Positions 6,753-11,038 of a stretch of DNA of 11,038 nt are shown one piece after another (position 1 is the first letter of the stretch; every line of letters begins with the position of its first letter). The notes beneath the pieces were generated by a model. The model made no database searches. It had not been told where the DNA came from and saw nothing but the letters and a program-made list of their open reading frames with translations. A program made the translations under genes and the position numbers. The stretch covers positions 1 through 11,038 of the forward strand of contig QEUY01000047.1 of NCBI GenBank assembly GCA_003577365.1. Direction: 5' to 3'. This DNA is from Chloroflexota bacterium (GTDB lineage Bacteria > Chloroflexota > Anaerolineae > Caldilineales > Caldilineaceae).

Positions 6753-7535
6753 CTATTGACTAAGCCGCTCGGCATCCTCGATCTTACCCAGCACCACCAG
6801 AATATCGTTTGGTTCGATGCGAAAATTGGCGCTAGGGCTGACCAGCAGTTCGTCGCCGCGGCGCACGGCCATCGCCGTCAGGCCAAACCGTTGGCGCAGT
6901 TCGCTTTCGGCAAGCGTGTGCCCCCAAAAGGCGGGCGGAGCCAGCAGTTCGACTACGCCCACATCCGCGCCGACCTCCAGATAGTCGATGAAATGGCCCG
7001 CTGCCAGACGGCGCGCCAGCCGCACCCCCGCTTCATGCTCCGGCAGGATCACCTCATCGGCCCCGACCCGCAGCAAGATTTCGCGCTGTGTACGCGTGCG
7101 CGCCTTGGTGACCACACGCTTGACGCCCAGCCTACGCAGCAGCACGGTCGCCAGCACGTTGCTTTCAAAGTCGGTGCCGATGCAGACCAGGCCCGTGTCA
7201 AACGCCTCCACGCCCGCCTGGCGCAGCGCGTCCACGTTGGTAGCGTCCAGTTGCAGCACATGGGGCAGCGAGGTGCTCAAATCCTGCACACGTTGAATGT
7301 CATTGTCGATTGCCAGCACATTGTGGCCATAGGCGACCAGCGTGCGTGTGACCGCCGTGCCAAAGCGCCCCAGGCCAATGACGACAAACTCCTCTTTTTT
7401 GCGGCCCGCAGAGGGATGCGCATAGGTCACCGTGGCCGCAGGTGGGATATTGGCCTGAGCGCTTCTCGCTTGACGGGCGGCAAGAGGGTTCAAGCGGTCG
7501 AGAAAACGCATCCAACCCGATCTGATCGTCGGCAT
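6753..7535 (-). CDS. TrkA/KtrA-type RCK protein (potassium transport regulatory subunit)
   Basis: A cytoplasmic regulator of potassium uptake that gates a membrane partner in response to nucleotide binding. From the ATG at 7535 the product has 260 residues. An RCK_N Rossmann domain (about 49-175) carries the nucleotide loop GLGRFG at 54-59 and Asp77 at the end of the second strand (LAIDND). An RCK_C domain (about 185-260) follows, with VVELLAPP, FGLTAMAVRRG and EPNDILVVLG. The frame is open 22 codons further up, but GGAGG lies 5 nt before the ATG at 7535. Even so, about 48 residues (tryptophan- and arginine-containing, then Ala/Pro-rich) precede the Rossmann fold; typical KtrA proteins begin almost at once with the first strand. 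No TrkH/KtrB-like pore gene is in the window. A role with another RCK-gated channel is possible. Confidence 0.9.
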   Translation of the reverse strand: MPTIRSGWMRFLDRLNPLAARQARSAQANIPPAATVTYAHPSAGRKKEEFVVIGLGRFGTAVTRTLVAYGHNVLAIDNDIQRVQDLSTSLPHVLQLDATNVDALRQAGVEAFDTGLVCIGTDFESNVLATVLLRRLGVKRVVTKARTRTQREILLRVGADEVILPEHEAGVRLARRLAAGHFIDYLEVGADVGVVELLAPPAFWGHTLAESELRQRFGLTAMAVRRGDELLVSPSANFRIEPNDILVVLGKIEDAERLSQ

Positions 7536-7540
7536 CCAAT

Positions 7541-7545
7541 CCTCC
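7541..7545 (-). promoter_or_regulatory. Ribosome-binding site of the trkA-like gene
   Basis: GGAGG on the minus strand lies 5 nt before the ATG at 7535. It fixes this start rather than the more upstream open frame, which would overlap the NUDIX gene. Confidence 0.8.
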
Positions 7546-7585
7546 GCCCCGCGCCGGTGGGTGGCGATCCAACCACGGCTCCAAC

Positions 7586-8220
7586 CTACGGGTCGCTGCA
7601 ATCACGCGTAAAACCACACGTCCGGCAGACGATCTTGCAGTGACGCTTGACCACCGGACCGTTGCATAGCCAGCAATAGGTGTCGTCCGCCGGCGTATAG
7701 GTCGGCGCTACCGGCTGCGCGGGCAAACTCACGCTAGACTCAGAAGCATACGCTCCGTCAGGAGTATAGAAGACCACCTGATAATTCGCCAATTCACCTG
7801 CCACATAAACAAACTTAGCCGAGAAGGTCCCCGCTCGGTCCAGCCAGCGCAGAAAGACACGGTCGCCCGGCCACAAGTTGAGATCAAGCAGCCGGTCGTC
7901 GTCAATCCACGCCAAGACCCCCTCGCGCGAGTCGATCAGGTCGCCGCCGAATTGCTCGGCCACAAACACAAAGGTGAACCAGTCTACCCCTTGGCTGAAC
8001 TGCGGAAAGAGGATCGTGCCGCGGAAGCGCGGGCGCACAATCTCCAGTCCGCTTTCCTCGCGCACCTCGCGGATGGCGCACTCCTCAGGCGTCTCGCCCC
8101 GCTCCAGCTTGCCGCCGAGACCATTCCACTTGCCCGCGTGCATATCGTTGGCTTTTTTCACGCGGTGGATCATCAACGTGCGCCCGGCCCGGCGCACATA
8201 GACAATCGTCGCCAGTTGCA

Positions 8221-8221
<1 letters not shown>
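7586..8221 (-). CDS. NUDIX hydrolase with C-terminal zinc ribbon
   Basis: A pyrophosphohydrolase acting on a nucleoside diphosphate linked to another group; the closest style is MutT/8-oxo-dGTPase. From the ATG at 8221 (211 aa) the Nudix box fits GX5EX7REUXEEXGU at residues 37-59, starting in GGKLERGE and ending in REVREESGL, after KWNGLGG. The Nudix fold covers about residues 1-130. A linker of about 50 residues follows, then a zinc ribbon with CWLC (183-186) and CRTC (199-202), with HCKIV between and an RDCSDP end. An upstream in-frame TTG at 8224 is less likely, because the ATG overlaps the E1 beta stop by one base (TGATG), a typical stop-restart junction; no strong Shine-Dalgarno is visible. 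It ends 50 nt before trkA. The substrate is unknown. Confidence 0.92.
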
Positions 8222-9263
<1,042 letters not shown>

Positions 9264-9267
<4 letters not shown>

Positions 9268-10268
9268 GGCGCATAGACTCCTTCCTCCACCGTCGCCGGG
9301 TCGGGCAGCGGGCTTTGTTCGGCGTACTCAATCGCGTCGGCGATCTCCACTTCGCAGCGATGTTTGATCTCGTCAATCTCGGTTGGGTCGGCAATATCCT
9401 GCGCCACAAGCCTGCGCTCAAACAACTCCACCGGGTCGCGCTTCTCCCATTCTTCCAAAAGCTCACGCGGCACATATTCCGCGCCGTCATGGATCGCATG
9501 GCCCATCATGCGCATGGTCTTGCACTCGATCAGCGTCGGCCCGCCGCCCGCCCGCGCCCGCTCGACCGCCTCCTTGCTGGCGGCATAGACAGCCTCGACA
9601 TCGTTGCCGTCGACAATCACCCCCGGGATGCCATACCCCGCAGCGCGCGCCGCCACATCGGGCACGCGCATCTGCTGGCGCAGCGGCGTCGAATAGGCAT
9701 ACTGGTTGTTCTCGACGATCAGCACAAAGGGCGCGTTGTGCGTAGAGGCCAGATTCAACGCCTCATGGAACAGCCCGGCGCTGCTCGAACCGTCGCCGAC
9801 ATAGGTCATAGCGACGCGCGGCTCCTTGCGATAGACAAAGCTGAGCGCCACGCCCACCGTCACCGGCAGCGAATGGGGCAGATGGCTGATAAACCCGACC
9901 AGGTTCAGGCTGAGGTCGCCCACGCCGTGCAGGTTGACATCGCGGCCGCCCGATACCCCTGTGGCCTTGCCCAGCATATTGGCGAAGATGCGGCGCGGCG
10001 TCAACCCACGCAGCAGGTAGGTTCCCAGATCGCGGTGCATGGGCGCGACCACATCCTCCGGACGCAGCGCATACCCCGTCCCCACGCTGATCGCCTCATG
10101 GCCGCGCTGGCTAAAGACGCCGCCCACCCCGCGGCCCTGCTTCCAATAGGCCACCACGCGGTCGTCAAAGGTGCGCGTGAGCCGCATCCAATAGTAGAGT
10201 TCGAGTTTCTGCGGGCTAGTTAATTGAGGTTCGGCCAGTTGCAGACCCGCCAGCTCACCATCCGCCAT
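9264..10268 (-). CDS. 2-oxo acid dehydrogenase E1 component, alpha subunit
   Basis: The ThDP-binding half of the E1 heterotetramer. From the ATG at 10268 the product has 334 residues. It carries the thiamine-diphosphate motif from GDG at 158-160 to NN at 187-188, with AGLFHEALN between, plus FSQRGHEA (52-59), MHRDLG (77-82), SGGRDVN (106-112), HLPHSLPVTVG (129-139) and GYGIPGVIVDGND (211-223). The segment MGHAIHDG (255-262) occupies the place of the phosphorylation loop. These features fit pyruvate or branched-chain E1 alpha about equally. An open frame reaches nine codons further up to a TTG, but AAAGGAGG lies 5 nt before the ATG at 10268. The start overlaps the last 14 nt of cmk, and the stop overlaps the E1 beta start by 4 nt. 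Confidence 0.94.
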
Positions 10269-11016
10269 CGGCGCCTCCTTTGGGGACGCAGGCAACCTGC
10301 TCGATCAGGCGCAGAACCGCGTTCACCACCGCGTCAACCGCCATCGCCGACGTGTCCAGCACCAGCGCATCCTCGGCGGCACGCAATGGGGAGAGCGCCC
10401 GCCCGCTGTCGATCTGGTCTCGGCGGATCAACGCCGCCAGCACGTCGGCATAGGCAACCTGTTTGCCGCGCGCCGCCAGTTCGCGGTGACGGCGCAGGGC
10501 GCGCTGCTCGACCGAGGCATCCAAATAGATCTTAAGCGGCGCGTCCGGCATGATCACCGTGCCGATGTCGCGGCCCACCATCACCACGCCGCGCTTCTCG
10601 GCCCTGCCGCCGCCGTAGCGCAGGCCAACCCGCCGCTGCTGCTCGCTCAAGGCGGCGCGCACCGCCGCATAGGCCGAGACAGCCGACACCTGCGCGTCGA
10701 CCTCCGGCCTGCGGATCTGCTCGGTGATCTCCTCGCCGTCGGCCATGACGACGCTGTTGCGCCCGTCGGCCTGCCCGTTGGCCGGGGGCAAGATATCGAT
10801 ATGCAGCGCCCGCGCCAGCGCGCCGATCGCCTGCTCATCCTCAATCGCAATGCCGCGCGCCAGCGCCACCCACGTTACCGCCCGGTACATCGCGCCCGTA
10901 TCGAAATAGAGATAGTCAAGCGCCTGGGCCACGGCAAAGCCAATCGTGCTCTTCCCCGACCCAGCCGGGCCGTCGATGGCGATCACGCGCGGGGTCAGTG
11001 CCTGCCCCGCATCCAC
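10255..11016 (-). CDS. cmk: Cytidylate (CMP/dCMP) kinase; start uncertain, possibly beyond the window
   Basis: Phosphorylates CMP and dCMP with ATP in pyrimidine nucleotide metabolism. Numbering from the GTG at 11016 (253 aa), the P-loop GPAGSGKST is at 16-24, DTGAMYRA at 39-46, the bacterial-type NMP-binding insert around 70-130, GRDIGTVIMPDAP at 148-160 and RRDQIDSGRALSPL at 198-211 with the closing DALVLDTS. Length is slightly above the usual 215-230. The start is not settled: there is no ribosome-binding site before the GTG at 11016, the frame stays open to the right edge, and a GTG at 10986 (VIAIDG) would give the most typical N-terminus. The last 14 nt overlap the E1 alpha gene, whose ribosome-binding site lies inside cmk. 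Confidence 0.95.
   Translation of the reverse strand: MDAGQALTPRVIAIDGPAGSGKSTIGFAVAQALDYLYFDTGAMYRAVTWVALARGIAIEDEQAIGALARALHIDILPPANGQADGRNSVVMADGEEITEQIRRPEVDAQVSAVSAYAAVRAALSEQQRRVGLRYGGGRAEKRGVVMVGRDIGTVIMPDAPLKIYLDASVEQRALRRHRELAARGKQVAYADVLAALIRRDQIDSGRALSPLRAAEDALVLDTSAMAVDAVVNAVLRLIEQVACVPKGGADGGW
10274..10281 (-). promoter_or_regulatory. Ribosome-binding site of E1 alpha, inside the 3' end of cmk
   Basis: AAAGGAGG on the minus strand is a near-perfect Shine-Dalgarno sequence 5 nt before the ATG at 10268. It is the strongest such site in the window. It lies within cmk codons, so the last residues of Cmk (VPKGGADGGW) are partly shaped by the next gene's start. Confidence 0.85.
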
Positions 11017-11038
11017 CGGCGTACAACGCGTCTGGGCC

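Noticed and set aside
7511..7586. Several copies of GGTTGGA on the minus strand around the trkA start (7580-7586, 7568-7574, 7511-7517)
   Set aside because: Seven bases, irregular spacing, partly inside coding sequence of trkA and at the NUDIX stop; most likely chance.

Overview
The window is high-GC bacterial DNA in which all twelve recognisable genes lie on the minus strand, so transcription runs from high to low coordinates. Coding density is close to complete: the longest gap is 80 bases and several genes overlap. I see no tRNA, rRNA, CRISPR array, insertion sequence, phage gene or other mark of a mobile element. Gene content and protein style (E1 alpha/beta subtype, NUDIX with a C-terminal zinc ribbon, hisD-hisC-hisB order, high GC) fit a member of the Chloroflexota or a similar GC-rich lineage. 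That placement is inference; nothing in the window proves it.

In transcription order: (1) cmk, cytidylate kinase, at the right edge, whose start may lie beyond the window; (2) the alpha and beta E1 subunits of a thiamine-diphosphate-dependent 2-oxo acid dehydrogenase, joined to cmk and to each other by overlaps; (3) a NUDIX hydrolase with a zinc-ribbon tail, whose ATG overlaps the E1 beta stop codon (TGATG); (4) a TrkA/KtrA-type RCK protein with an unusual N-terminal extension; (5) a partial histidine cluster, hisD-hisC-hisB, interrupted between hisC and hisB by an N-acyl-D-amino-acid deacylase-like amidohydrolase; (6) rsmI, 16S rRNA methyltransferase; (7) a patatin-like lipid hydrolase starting inside the rsmI stop codon (ATGA); (8) the first 82 codons of a major facilitator transporter, cut by the left edge.

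Functionally this is mostly housekeeping: nucleotide metabolism, oxidative decarboxylation of a 2-oxo acid (E2 and E3 are not here), potassium-channel gating, three histidine-pathway steps (IGP dehydratase, aminotransferase, dehydrogenase), rRNA modification and membrane-lipid turnover. The tight spacing suggests a few long polycistronic units. The longer gaps, before trkA (50 nt), hisD (80 nt) and the amidohydrolase (60 nt), are the likeliest internal promoter positions, but I find no convincing promoter.

I do not see an obvious novel defence or mobile system. The points most worth a second look are the amidohydrolase embedded in the his cluster, which lacks the family's metal-ligand cysteine; an RsmI with substitutions in two conserved motifs; the NUDIX/zinc-ribbon fusion coupled to E1 beta; and the patatin-transporter pair.
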